Assembly: GCA_017501255.1 (NCBI GenBank)
Contig: JAFVXE010000059.1
Location: 1-64,000, forward strand
Length of the DNA: 64,000 bases
Source: Clostridia bacterium
Lineage (GTDB): Bacteria > Bacillota > Clostridia > Christensenellales > Aristaeellaceae
Reading direction: 5' to 3'
Shown: positions 53,156 to 62,183 of the stretch, in pieces
Layout of the letters: every line of letters begins with the position of its first letter
Numbering within the stretch: the first letter of the stretch is position 1
The notes under the pieces: model-generated
Told to the model about the DNA's origin: nothing
Databases searched by the model: none
What the model saw: only the letters and a program-made list of their open reading frames with translations
Translations under genes and position numbers: made by a program

Positions 53156-54496
53156 ATGAAACGCTTCATATCCATGGTGTGTGCCCTGATACTGGCGCTG
53201 CTTCCCGCTGTTTCACTGGCCGGTCTTCACACAGGACAGGTTGGGGAGGAAGTACGTCAACTGCAACAGCGGCTCATTTCTCTGGGGTTGCTCACTGGCA
53301 CAGCTGACGGCGACTATGGCCAAAAGACGCAGAATGCGGTTTCCGAAGCCCAGCGGCTGCTGATTCTGGCTGGTTATGAGGTTACGCAGACCGGCGCAGC
53401 AGACGATGATACCATCGCCCTTCTGTATGACGAAAGTGCAGAGCCTGCCCTGCTGACCCTGTGCACCGGCAGCAAGGGAAGTCGGGTGAAGGATGCACAG
53501 AACCGCCTGATTGACCTGAAACTGATGCAGCCGCCCGCAGACGGCACCTATGGCAGCGCCACCACGGAAGCGGTGCGCCAGTTCCAGCTGAAAATGGAAG
53601 AACTGGGGGCTACCGTCAGCCGTCAGGATGGTGTGCTGGATGCTGACACCTACAACCTGCTGTTTTCCGATTTGTCGGTATACCAGTTCCCGGCCCCGGT
53701 CTGTTTTGATGCCACCAAACCCCTGAGCCTGACCAGCGACCACCTCTATGGGGATGCCTGCATCGTTATGGAAGCCACCTCCGGCAAGGTGCTGTTTGAA
53801 CACAACAGCCACCAACGGATGTACCCTGCCAGCACCACCAAAACCATGACGCTGCTGTTGGCGCTGGAAATGGCGGAGCTGGATGCGGTTGTCACCATTC
53901 CCCAAAGCGCTGCTGAGGTACCGGCGGACAGTTCATTGGTACCGGTGTATCCCGGCGAGCAGATGACCATGGATGCGCTTTTGCATGGGCTGATGATCCG
54001 TTCCGGCAACGATGCCGCCAATGCGGTGGCGACCCTTTGCAGCGGTTCCACCGGCAGTTTTGTGGATGCCATGAACCAAAAGGCCCAGCAACTGGGCGCC
54101 TATGATACCCACTTTATGAACCCCCACGGCTACCATGATCCCGAGCATTACACCACTGCCTACGATTTAGCCACCATCACCCGGGCCGGGCTGACCGATG
54201 CACAGTTCTGCCGCATCGTCACCTGCCTGAACTATACCCTGCCGGAAACCAGCAAGCGTCAGCCCTTGACCCTCACTTGCACCCATGAGATCTTCGATCC
54301 GGAAAGCGAATACTACATTCCCTATGCAGCCGGAGTGAAGAGTGGGTACACCTCCGCTGCCGGTTTCTGCTATGTGGGCGCTGCCCAGACCCGGCAGGGA
54401 ACATTGATTGCCGTGGTTCTCCATGCACCCACCCGGAACCGGGCATGGCAGGATATGAAAAAGCTGTTTGCCTTTGGATATGCAGCGATGGAATAA
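53156..54496 (+). CDS. D-alanyl-D-alanine carboxypeptidase with two peptidoglycan-binding repeats
   Basis: This 446-residue exported protein has the signal peptide MKRFISMVCALILALLPAVSLA. Two PG_binding_1-type repeats follow (about 26-85 and 98-170), then a class A-like PBP5/DacF carboxypeptidase domain: ASTTKTMTL (SxxK serine), RSGNDAANA (SxN), KSGYTSAAG (KSG replacing KTG). It trims pentapeptides in the wall or spore cortex. The context beside spoIID and spoIIQ suggests a sporulation-linked DacF, though the PG-binding repeats are an addition. Confidence 0.9.
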   Translation: MKRFISMVCALILALLPAVSLAGLHTGQVGEEVRQLQQRLISLGLLTGTADGDYGQKTQNAVSEAQRLLILAGYEVTQTGAADDDTIALLYDESAEPALLTLCTGSKGSRVKDAQNRLIDLKLMQPPADGTYGSATTEAVRQFQLKMEELGATVSRQDGVLDADTYNLLFSDLSVYQFPAPVCFDATKPLSLTSDHLYGDACIVMEATSGKVLFEHNSHQRMYPASTTKTMTLLLALEMAELDAVVTIPQSAAEVPADSSLVPVYPGEQMTMDALLHGLMIRSGNDAANAVATLCSGSTGSFVDAMNQKAQQLGAYDTHFMNPHGYHDPEHYTTAYDLATITRAGLTDAQFCRIVTCLNYTLPETSKRQPLTLTCTHEIFDPESEYYIPYAAGVKSGYTSAAGFCYVGAAQTRQGTLIAVVLHAPTRNRAWQDMKKLFAFGYAAME

Positions 54497-54514
54497 TCGC
54501 CTTTGGCAATCACA

Positions 54515-54560
54515 AAAGAACCGTTCAGGGATTTGATCCCGAACGGTTCTTCGTTTATGC
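54515..54560. terminator. bidirectional terminator
   Basis: AAGAACCGTTC pairs with GAACGGTTCTT, with an inner GGGAT/ATCCC stem, between the convergent dacF-like and MATE genes. Confidence 0.85.
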
Positions 54561-54583
54561 TGCTGTATGATCTGTTTCGTCCG

Positions 54584-55966
54584 TCAAACCGGCTCCATCG
54601 CTGCTTTCTGCGCATCTTCCTGTGCAAACTGCCTGCGCAGTTTCTTCATCACATGGAAATAGGCAGGGAACAGGAACACATCCGCAGCAATCCATGCGGT
54701 GGGATTGGCAAAGCAAGCGCCCACAAAACCCAACATCGGCACCAACGTAAACGCCACGGCTGCCCGGGCCACCATTTCAAACACACCGGCAAAAACCGCC
54801 AGCTTGGAAAATCCAAGGCCCTGAATCAGGAAGCGGACAATGTTCACAAAGGCCAGAAACACATACATGGAGCTGTTGATGAGCAGATGGGTACGGGCAT
54901 TGGCCAATACCTGCGTCTCCGAACTTTCCACGAACATCAGCGCCAGCGGACGGCTGAAGAAAAGAATCACCACGAAGGCGAACAGCCCATATACGATGCC
55001 CATGATGGAACAGCTTTTCAGTCCCTTGGATACCCGATCCAGCCTCCTTGCGCCCACATTCTGGCCGCCGTAGGTGGCCATGGTGGAACCCATGGCATCA
55101 AAGGGGCACACCAGCAGCTGATTCACCTTGCTGCCGGTGGCAATGGAAGCCACCGCCGTGGAGCCCAGACCATTGACCGCTGTTTGCAGCACAATAGCGC
55201 CCAAAGCAGTGATGGAATACTGCAAGCCCGTGGGGATGCCCATGCCGATCAGCTGCCGGATACAGTGCCCGCTGATCTTCCAGTCCTTCTTTTGCAGATA
55301 CAGCGCATCGCTGCGCAGCACATAGTTGATCGCCAGCGCTGTGGATGCGGTCTGAGAAACCACCGTTGCCCATGCTGCGCCCGCCACACCCATATCAAAG
55401 CCCAGAATGAACAGCACATCCAGCGCAATGTTCAACAGGGAGCTGAAAATCAGATACAGAACCGGCGTACGGGAATCGCCCAGCGAGCGGATGATGCCGA
55501 AAAACACATTGTAGAGAAACACAATGGGAATGCCCAGAAAGATTACAAAGATATAGTCATGGGCATAGGCAAAGATATCAGAAGGCGTGTTCATCCAGCG
55601 CAGGAAGGTATTGCACAGTACGCAGACCAACGTGGTCATCACCGCTGCAAAAGCCATTGCCAGCATGATGGCATTGGTCACAAAGCGCTTCATACCCTGA
55701 TAATCCCGCTCGCCGAATTTCTGCGCCACAGGGATCACAAAGCCGTTGCACACGCCCATACAGAAACCCAGCACCAGAAAGTTCAGCGAGCCGGTGGAAC
55801 CAACGCCCGCCAATGCCTTAACCCCAAGAAACTTGCCAACCACAATGGTATCCACCATGTTGTAGAACTGCTGGAACAGCATTCCCAACAGCAGTGGAAC
55901 CAGAAACCCCAAAATCAGCTTCGTGGGCGAGCCTTCCGTCATATCCCGTACCATGCCGCGGTTCAT
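54584..55966 (-). CDS. MATE-family efflux transporter
   Basis: This is a 460-residue, twelve-helix NorM/DinF-type antiporter. It starts MNRGMVRDMTEGSPTKLILGFLVPLLLGMLFQQFYNMVDTIVVGKFLG, a common MATE N-terminus, and repeats the pattern in the second half (GIPTGLQYSITALGAIVLQTAVNGLG). The start at 55966 places AGGAGG 9 bases upstream. Substrates are unknown; drugs and organic cations are usual. Confidence 0.93.
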   Translation of the reverse strand: MNRGMVRDMTEGSPTKLILGFLVPLLLGMLFQQFYNMVDTIVVGKFLGVKALAGVGSTGSLNFLVLGFCMGVCNGFVIPVAQKFGERDYQGMKRFVTNAIMLAMAFAAVMTTLVCVLCNTFLRWMNTPSDIFAYAHDYIFVIFLGIPIVFLYNVFFGIIRSLGDSRTPVLYLIFSSLLNIALDVLFILGFDMGVAGAAWATVVSQTASTALAINYVLRSDALYLQKKDWKISGHCIRQLIGMGIPTGLQYSITALGAIVLQTAVNGLGSTAVASIATGSKVNQLLVCPFDAMGSTMATYGGQNVGARRLDRVSKGLKSCSIMGIVYGLFAFVVILFFSRPLALMFVESSETQVLANARTHLLINSSMYVFLAFVNIVRFLIQGLGFSKLAVFAGVFEMVARAAVAFTLVPMLGFVGACFANPTAWIAADVFLFPAYFHVMKKLRRQFAQEDAQKAAMEPV

Positions 55967-56066
55967 GGCCGTCATCCTCCTGCTTCACAAACATACCGCG
56001 ACAGTTTACCCCCTTTGGATGGGATTTGCAAGAGGTATCATTAAATTTTACACGTTGTTTCATCAA

Positions 56067-56102
56067 ACAACCGGATGCACAGGAAGGCAGGCATCCGGTT
56101 GT
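56067..56102 (-). terminator. terminator after the propeller-like gene
   Basis: ACAACCGGATGC (56067-56078) pairs perfectly with GCATCCGGTTGT (56091-56102), followed by TTTGATG on the minus strand. Confidence 0.75.
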
Positions 56103-56115
56103 CATTGTCCATATT

Positions 56116-57297
56116 TTACTTGTCTACAAGTGCACAGTCCTTTACCCGGATCAGCATGGTATCCTGTAATTCCATCTCATCCTGCCTGTCATTGATCCGA
56201 TTGCTCTGACGCTCTGTATCTGCATGAAACCAAGCCTCGCCGTTCCATGTGAACATTTCAGAACCATAGAGCATTTCCCGTCGTTTTTCTGCCTGCCATT
56301 GCTGATGAATCTGTCCGTCCGTGCCCACAAGGGTAAACTGAATGAATGTGTATGTTTTTTCCATCCAATTCTTGCAGAATACCCACCCCTCGTCGGTAAC
56401 GGCAAAATTGCCGAAGGTTTCCTCCGGGATAGGCATCTCCCACAACCACTTTCCCTCCGCATCCAGGCAGATCATGCGGCTTTGCTGAACCAAGCCGGTT
56501 TCCCGATCGCTCAGATACCAGTTCACCAGCAGCGTGCCATCTGGTTGAAGAACAACATCCGAAAAATTCCCTTTGGCCAGTTCTTCAGTGGTGTAGTACC
56601 AAAGCCGCTTTCCATTGTGGTCATAGCAAGCCACCATCTTGTCGCCATTCTTGATGCGCTGACTGCCAGTCACCAGCCAGCCATCCCCATAGGGAATCAT
56701 GGCACTCACATGGGAACTCATCACAGCTTCTTCCTTTGGCAGCTCCACCGTACGCAAGGTTCCATCCAGCGAAGCTGCGCTATAGCCCTTCTCCCAATCA
56801 TAAAACACAAACCCATCCGTCATGCGGCCTTCCACCAGACCAGCTTCCAGCGGCAGTGATACCTTCCGCAGCAAAGCGCCATCCAGAGAGAAAAAATGGA
56901 TTGCCAGCTCGGTGTTCACCTGAGAGGGACTGTTGTAAAACAGTACGGCAATCTCTCCTGCGGTGGTCAGAACAGGCGTTACATAGCGGGTGGTGCCTTC
57001 GGTTTCATCAATCGCCTCCCACTGGATGCTTCCATCAGGTCCAAGGCATACAATCCACGCCCGTGTGGGATGTCCTTTACCTGTCAGCTGCGTCTTATTA
57101 GCCCGGCCCAGCTGAGTGTAGCCATTGAGCAACAGGTTGCCATCCGGCAGGGGCGTTACATCGTAAATGGTATCCTGACCGGTGCCGCCATAGTAGTAGG
57201 TATCCTGCGTGCGGTCATCCGCAAATGCGGAACAGATATCAAAACAAGCAAGCAATGCCAATACCAGCGCCAATGTTCTCATCATCACATTCTTCAT
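56116..57297 (-). CDS. exported propeller-like protein under BlaI-type control
   Basis: This 393-residue protein has a signal peptide (MKNVMMRTLALVLALLACFDICSAFA). It contains five or six repeated beta-blade phrases, each near LLPDGNLLLNGYTQ, LTTAGEIAVLFYN, DGWLVTGSQ, QPDGTLLVNWYLS or TDEGWVFCKN, with nearby W or I strands. That is a propeller of the PQQ-like or WD-like sort. There is no lipobox. The start at 57297 follows AAGGAGG. Its promoter carries the operator word seen at blaI, so it is probably in the regulon of the adjacent regulator. Function is unknown. Confidence 0.75.
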   Translation of the reverse strand: MKNVMMRTLALVLALLACFDICSAFADDRTQDTYYYGGTGQDTIYDVTPLPDGNLLLNGYTQLGRANKTQLTGKGHPTRAWIVCLGPDGSIQWEAIDETEGTTRYVTPVLTTAGEIAVLFYNSPSQVNTELAIHFFSLDGALLRKVSLPLEAGLVEGRMTDGFVFYDWEKGYSAASLDGTLRTVELPKEEAVMSSHVSAMIPYGDGWLVTGSQRIKNGDKMVACYDHNGKRLWYYTTEELAKGNFSDVVLQPDGTLLVNWYLSDRETGLVQQSRMICLDAEGKWLWEMPIPEETFGNFAVTDEGWVFCKNWMEKTYTFIQFTLVGTDGQIHQQWQAEKRREMLYGSEMFTWNGEAWFHADTERQSNRINDRQDEMELQDTMLIRVKDCALVDK

Positions 57298-57357
57298 ACA
57301 AATTTCAACCTCCTTACAGCAGATGAGCATTTCGCCTGTAAGTCAACCTTCAACTAT

Positions 57358-57386
57358 ATACTACATACTGTCTTATAATCTGTCAA
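57358..57386 (-). promoter_or_regulatory. promoter and operator of the propeller-like gene
   Basis: TTGACA (57381-57386) and TAGTAT (57358-57363) on the minus strand have a 17-base spacer. The spacer holds TTATAAGACA (57378-57369), matching the operator word of the divergent BlaI promoter. Confidence 0.78.
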
Positions 57387-57432
57387 CCCATGATTTGACA
57401 TTGTTACAAATACAACACTTCTAACATAATGC

Positions 57433-57480
57433 TTGACGTTTTGTAAGACATATTGTATGATAAACTCGTCTTGTAAGACA
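57433..57480 (+). promoter_or_regulatory. blaI promoter with two operator copies
   Basis: TTGACG (57433-57438) and TATGAT (57456-57461) have a 17-base spacer. TTGTAAGACA occurs inside the spacer (57441-57450) and again at 57471-57480, 30 bases apart. Confidence 0.82.
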
Positions 57481-57514
57481 ACCTGTTTTACTTTTTCTTC
57501 AGGAGGTACACCGT

Positions 57515-57901
57515 ATGAAATCGCAACGCTTACCAGATACAGAATTCGAGATTATGGATTACATTTGGGAATTGATACCGCCTGTGACCACCAGCATGGT
57601 TATGGAAAAATTAGGCCGGGAACGGGGTTGGAAAATCCAGACCGTGGTAACACTGTTTGGTCGGCTGACAGAGCGGGGCTTTCTGCGTGTGGAACGTGGA
57701 AGCGGCCGGGAACGTTCCTTTTATCCTATCATTTCCAGAGAAGAATACCTGCGCATGGAAACAGAATCCTTTGTGGAGCGTTACCATAAAAACAGTTTTT
57801 CCAGCTTGTTGGCCGCCCTGCATTCCGATCACTTGAGCAACGAGGATCTGGACGAGGTAAGTCAATGGCTCGCTTCGATGAAAGAAGGACGCAGTCAATG
57901 A
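57515..57901 (+). CDS. BlaI/MecI/CopY-family repressor
   Basis: This 128-residue winged-helix protein begins MKSQRLPDTEFEIMDYIWEL, with MVMEKLGRERGWKIQTVVTLFGRLTERGFL as the DNA-binding part and a C-terminal dimerisation region. Such repressors are inactivated by cleavage after the partner M56 protease senses a signal. The stop overlaps the partner's start (ATGA). The RBS is AGGAGG. Its operator is probably TTGTAAGACA, present three times nearby. Confidence 0.92.
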   Translation: MKSQRLPDTEFEIMDYIWELIPPVTTSMVMEKLGRERGWKIQTVVTLFGRLTERGFLRVERGSGRERSFYPIISREEYLRMETESFVERYHKNSFSSLLAALHSDHLSNEDLDEVSQWLASMKEGRSQ

Positions 57902-60021
57902 AAACCATCCTTCTATGCGTACTGTCCACCAGCCTTGGCTTGTCGCTGATCACCGGCATCTGCCTGCTGCTGGCGCCCTTGCTGGAAAAACGTTATTCTC
58001 CAAAGGGACTGTACACTGCTGCCGTTATTCTGATGATTGGGTTTCTCCTGCCCTATTCCCTCTTGCTGACCAAACCTTTGGTTACCGTGGAATTGCCGGC
58101 ACAGTTGGATCAGGTGCTGTTTTTCTACAACAGACCAGCCCATACAGAAACCGCTGCAAAACCAGCCATAGCGATGAACGATCAACAGGTAAATGCGTCA
58201 ACGAACGAGACAACAGCAGCAGACACTGTACCACCCGCTGAACGTCCGGCTGTCATTACGCCCATCAAAGCCACCGAAAGCGGTGTGTTGTACGATGATG
58301 CAGTAATCAGTGAAACCATTCCCTCTGCCCGTTTCATCAGTTGGTTAAGCCTGCTGGGGTGGGGGTGGCTGACAGGGGCCGTACTGTTTCTTTTGTGGCA
58401 CCTATGGCATCATCACTGCTTTGTCCGTACGCTGCACCGCTGGCGGGCGCCTATTTCCACCGATGAATACCAACGAATCTTCACTGCCACAACGGCAGAA
58501 ATGGGGATTTCCGGCAATGTGTCTCTGTATGTCTGCCCCACCGTTTCCAGCCCAATGCTGCTTGGTTTGCGACATCCCTGCATTTATCTGCCGGATGAAA
58601 CCCTGACGGCAGACGAACTGAAGCTGGTATTGCGTCATGAACTGATCCATTATCAGCGCAGGGATCTATGGGTGAAGGCAACCCTATTGCTGTGTCGGGC
58701 CGTGCATTGGTTCAACCCGATGATGCTGCCTCTGAGCCGCTGGCTTTGCTATTGTCAGGAATCTTACTGCGACAGCCAGGTAACCCGCAACGCTTCCCAG
58801 GAAGAGCGGCACTTCTATTCAGAAACCATTATCCGCGTTATCCGGCGACAGGTCCAGACTCGCACGCAGCTCTGCTCATCTTTCTACGGAGGAAAAAACG
58901 GAATGAAAAAACGCATCTTTTCCATTATGAATCAAAACAAACGTAAAGCAGGGCTGATTCTGTGCATAGTCCTGCTGGCAATCACTTTGCTGTGTGGCGG
59001 TGTGCTGACGCTCAAAAACAACACCGAGCTGCCCTATCCACGTCCCGCTTGGGTACACAGCCAAAGCGGAACGGGCACCGTGCTGCTCGTCGGCCCTACC
59101 GCCAATGACCTGAGCTGCCCCATGGGCATCTACCTCAACGGTACGCCGGTAACCATTCAGCAGGTGGTGGAAGCCAGTTCCAGCGCTGATTGGAACTGCG
59201 AGGAAGGCCAGCCCAACTGGGCCGAGGTGATCATTGGCGGCGATGGTTTTGAACTGGGTATCCATGGTTGGATGCCCCTCCATGATCTGACATATCAAAG
59301 TGCTGACAGTCTGCCAACCGCCACGCTGAATAGCGGCAGCGAAACCGGACACACGCAGCTGTATGCCGTTAATGACAGGGAAACCCCGGTAATCGCCATA
59401 CGGCAGGATGGCACGCAGGTACAGGTGTTGGGTCAGCTGAATCATTGGCTTCATGTGCAGCTGGATCAACAGGCTGCTTTTGTCCTGTTGGATCATACCA
59501 AACTGGAAGCAGAAGCGGATCAAAAGCTGTTTGATCTGTTGCCGGAACGTTTCAGTGGCATCACCCGCCGGGAACTGGATTCCAATTATCTGTATCAGAA
59601 GCACTATGATGAAAAAGCCGCTCTGTACGGCGGACGACCTCTGGAGTTCTGGTCTGTGGAGGATAAAGCCTGGTTTGGACAGATGGAAGATGTTCATCTG
59701 CAATCCCACGACCACTATTACCTGATGCCCGGCGAGGAAGATCTGCCGCAGGAAAAAGCCGTTGAAATCGCATTGGCGGCCTATGCGAAAAACGCCGGAC
59801 TGGAAAGCGTCACCACGGAGGAAGTGGATATCTATCCCGGTTTTTACCGCCTTGGCTATACCGATCCTGTTTATTGGGATGTGATCATCACCTTCAAAAA
59901 CAGCACCGAGATCATTGCTTTGGTGACGATTTCCTCCCCGGATGGTCAGGTGATCAGCATCAATGGCCATACTTCGGAAGGCGTTGAAATACCCCTGGTT
60001 TCCCCCGAAGGAAATGGATGA
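57898..60021 (+). CDS. M56-family (BlaR1-like) sensor protease
   Basis: This is a 707-residue membrane protein. N-terminal helices lie at about 5-22 and 38-58 and near 150. The M56 domain has LRHELIHYQRRDL with HELIH near residue 247 (zinc protease), then HWFNPMMLPLSRWLCYCQESYCD. Another helix near 362 (AGLILCIVLLAITLL) leads to a 320-residue external domain with SH3-like phrases (GWMPLHDLTY) and no penicillin-binding motifs, so the signal is probably not a beta-lactam. The start at 57898 overlaps the repressor stop. A strong internal ribosome binding site precedes Met at 58903. Confidence 0.88.
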   Translation: MKTILLCVLSTSLGLSLITGICLLLAPLLEKRYSPKGLYTAAVILMIGFLLPYSLLLTKPLVTVELPAQLDQVLFFYNRPAHTETAAKPAIAMNDQQVNASTNETTAADTVPPAERPAVITPIKATESGVLYDDAVISETIPSARFISWLSLLGWGWLTGAVLFLLWHLWHHHCFVRTLHRWRAPISTDEYQRIFTATTAEMGISGNVSLYVCPTVSSPMLLGLRHPCIYLPDETLTADELKLVLRHELIHYQRRDLWVKATLLLCRAVHWFNPMMLPLSRWLCYCQESYCDSQVTRNASQEERHFYSETIIRVIRRQVQTRTQLCSSFYGGKNGMKKRIFSIMNQNKRKAGLILCIVLLAITLLCGGVLTLKNNTELPYPRPAWVHSQSGTGTVLLVGPTANDLSCPMGIYLNGTPVTIQQVVEASSSADWNCEEGQPNWAEVIIGGDGFELGIHGWMPLHDLTYQSADSLPTATLNSGSETGHTQLYAVNDRETPVIAIRQDGTQVQVLGQLNHWLHVQLDQQAAFVLLDHTKLEAEADQKLFDLLPERFSGITRRELDSNYLYQKHYDEKAALYGGRPLEFWSVEDKAWFGQMEDVHLQSHDHYYLMPGEEDLPQEKAVEIALAAYAKNAGLESVTTEEVDIYPGFYRLGYTDPVYWDVIITFKNSTEIIALVTISSPDGQVISINGHTSEGVEIPLVSPEGNG

Positions 60022-60025
60022 CAAA

Positions 60026-60067
60026 ACAAAGGCTGTTGCAACGAATATTGCTTGCAACAGCCTTTGT
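60026..60067. terminator. strong bidirectional terminator
   Basis: ACAAAGGCTGTTGCAA (60026-60041) pairs perfectly over 16 bases with TTGCAACAGCCTTTGT (60052-60067), followed by TATTCTCTT. It serves the convergent M56 and LacI genes. Confidence 0.9.
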
Positions 60068-60074
60068 TATTCTC

Positions 60075-61070
60075 TTAAATCGCCCGGTCGCTGTCCCGGT
60101 ACACAGGAATACCGCCCACCACCACACGGCCGCACATCCGAGCCACGCCGTTGCAGCGGTCCACGATCAGCTTGACAGCCGTATCCACAATGGTCTGGTA
60201 ATCCAGCCGGAAGGTGGACAGGGCCGGCTGAATAGCCCCGCCGGGCAGGTAGTCGTCAAAGCCGACCACGGATACATCCTCCGGGATGCGAACGCCCTCC
60301 TGCTGCAATTGCTCCATCAGGTGACGGGCCACATGGTCGCAGTTGCACACAAAGGCAGTGGGCAGCTTCTCAGGCAGATCCAGATGGATGTAGTTGCCAT
60401 GGGCATCCCGTTCCTTGATGACACACTCGGGACGGATGGGCAGATCATGGGTGATCATGGCCCGCATAAAGCCCAGATAGCGATCCATAATGCTGCTGGT
60501 GGCGCTGGTATCCCCAACAAAGCCAATGTCCTTGTGACCATTCTTGATCAGATGGCTGGTCAGGCGGTAGCAGCCATAGGTGTTGTCGCCCACAACCGCA
60601 TCCGCACGGGCCTGATCATCATAGAAATCCAGAAAAACAACCGGCGTATTCTGGGAAGCGATCAACTGCAGGTACGCCTTGCTGGGCTGTCCCAGCAGAA
60701 TGAGACCATCCACCCGGCGGTTGCGGATCAGGCTGGGCTGCACCAGCGCTTCCTCAGCGGCTTCCTCCAGAAGCTCCAGCAGGCAGAAATGACCTGCATC
60801 TGCAAGGGACTGTACCAGCAGCTTATACAGCATGGCATAGTAGGTGCCTTCGCCGAAAAAGCGTTCCGGAATCAGCACGCCGATGTCCAGTCCCCGTTTT
60901 TCCTGATGCTTGGCACTATTGGGATTCACATACCCCATTTCATCTGCCACCTGCAAAATTTTCTGCCGAACAGCATCGCTGACGCCGCTTTCGCCTGCCA
61001 TGGCTTTGGAAACCGTTACAGCGCTGACACCAACCACCTTGCCGATGTCCCGCATGGTTACTTTCTTCAT
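60075..61070 (-). CDS. LacI-family transcriptional regulator
   Basis: This is a 331-residue repressor. The HTH is at residues 1-50 (MRDIGKVVGVSAVTVSKAMAGESGVSD), with the hinge helix near 50-60 and a periplasmic-binding-like sensor domain after it (GLDIGVLIPERFF; DGLILLGQPSKAYL; DIGFVGDTSATSSIMDRYLGF). The start at 61070 follows AGGAATGGAAAG; a TTG 24 bases upstream is unlikely. It lies 30 bases after the glycosidase gene in one operon and probably controls it in response to an oligosaccharide. Confidence 0.92.
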   Translation of the reverse strand: MKKVTMRDIGKVVGVSAVTVSKAMAGESGVSDAVRQKILQVADEMGYVNPNSAKHQEKRGLDIGVLIPERFFGEGTYYAMLYKLLVQSLADAGHFCLLELLEEAAEEALVQPSLIRNRRVDGLILLGQPSKAYLQLIASQNTPVVFLDFYDDQARADAVVGDNTYGCYRLTSHLIKNGHKDIGFVGDTSATSSIMDRYLGFMRAMITHDLPIRPECVIKERDAHGNYIHLDLPEKLPTAFVCNCDHVARHLMEQLQQEGVRIPEDVSVVGFDDYLPGGAIQPALSTFRLDYQTIVDTAVKLIVDRCNGVARMCGRVVVGGIPVYRDSDRAI

Positions 61071-61100
61071 TGACTTTCCATTCCTATCTTTCAAGTTCCA

Positions 61101-62057
61101 TCAAAGCTTGGATTCTTCCCTTGCCCGGATGGCTTGGGTATAGCGTTTGAGCACCGCTTCGGTGGGTTTGCCATAGACGCAGTAACCGTCATCCGTGGCC
61201 GCTTTCTCCAGCGGATACAGCCGGGTTGCGCTCCAATCCCACCATACGCAGCCCCGCACCCAGGGGTGACGGAGAAGGGCATCGGCAAAAGCCTGATACC
61301 AGTCTGCCTGCGCCTTCAGGTTCTGTGCGCCGCCATAGCTCCAGTTGTTGGGAATGTACTCGCTGCCCGCCCGGGAGGGACAGCCGCTTTCCATAAACAG
61401 GAACGGACGGCCAAAGCGCTGGGAAACATCCTTGATCCGCTGAAAATTCTCTTCCAGTGCATCTATTGGATAATACCCCGAAGCAGAAATACTGTCAAGG
61501 GCATCCCACCAGGTAACCCGGTCCTCCTGATACTTATCGCAGTTGTAGGTCACATGACCGGTGTAGTGGGTGCGCACATCCGCCACCAGCTTGCGCCATT
61601 CCTCCGCCCGGTGATCAGCGCCCACCATTTCACAGCCAACGCAGAACATTTCCGCATTCACTTCCTGAGCCACCCTGGCCAGTTCGCACACAAAGTACCC
61701 ATAGCTGTCAAACCACTGCCCCCAGGTAGGTTCGGAGGGCACATAGTTATCAATGAAATGGATATACGCCCGCCAGTAGCCATCCCGGCAGTTGACCATG
61801 GCTTTAAGAATCAGCTTGAGCCCCAGCTTGCGGGCATGGGCGCATACATTGCGCACATCATCCATGCTCATCACATCGGGCGTTTCAAAATCCACCTGTA
61901 CAGAATAAGCATGATCCTGCAAAGCGCCCACTGCCAGCAGCAAGGTATCGCAGCCGGTGCTTTCCACCATCTTCTCCATGGATTCCTGCCAGCCTTCCCG
62001 CTGGGTAAAGCCCCGGGGGCTCATAAAGCCATAGGTACAGCCATTGAAGTATTGCAT
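61101..62057 (-). CDS. GH113-like glycoside hydrolase
   Basis: This 318-residue cytoplasmic TIM-barrel protein begins MQYFNGCTYGFMSPRG. MFCVGCEMVGADHRAEEW (about residue 145) holds the putative acid/base glutamate and FLFMESGCPSRAGSEY (about 225) the nucleophile glutamate. GCVWWDWSATRLYP near the C-terminus completes the pattern of GH113-type beta-mannanases and related families. No signal peptide is present, so it acts on imported oligosaccharides. The start at 62057 follows AGAGGGAAATGAA. It is the first gene of the pair with LacI. Confidence 0.8.
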   Translation of the reverse strand: MQYFNGCTYGFMSPRGFTQREGWQESMEKMVESTGCDTLLLAVGALQDHAYSVQVDFETPDVMSMDDVRNVCAHARKLGLKLILKAMVNCRDGYWRAYIHFIDNYVPSEPTWGQWFDSYGYFVCELARVAQEVNAEMFCVGCEMVGADHRAEEWRKLVADVRTHYTGHVTYNCDKYQEDRVTWWDALDSISASGYYPIDALEENFQRIKDVSQRFGRPFLFMESGCPSRAGSEYIPNNWSYGGAQNLKAQADWYQAFADALLRHPWVRGCVWWDWSATRLYPLEKAATDDGYCVYGKPTEAVLKRYTQAIRAREESKL

Positions 62058-62072
62058 TTCATTTCCCTCTAT

Positions 62073-62138
62073 TAGCTAACATATTGCTTAACCGTTGGTT
62101 TGCGGTTGCATTATAGTCATCTTATTCATGGATGTCAA
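62073..62138 (-). promoter_or_regulatory. promoter and candidate LacI operators of the GH113 operon
   Basis: TTGACA (62133-62138) and TATAAT (62110-62115) on the minus strand have a 17-base spacer. Downstream lie AACCG...CGGTT (8-base gap) and the palindrome TTAGCTAA. Either could be the binding site of the LacI regulator. Confidence 0.75.
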
Positions 62139-62183
62139 TACTTTTTTGCAGCCCTTGGCAAAGCATGGGGAACGGAACAGCAA

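Noticed and set aside
57515..60021. A beta-lactam resistance operon
   Set aside because: The repressor and M56 protease are of the BlaI/BlaR1 type, but there is no beta-lactamase gene nearby and no penicillin-binding motifs in the external domain.
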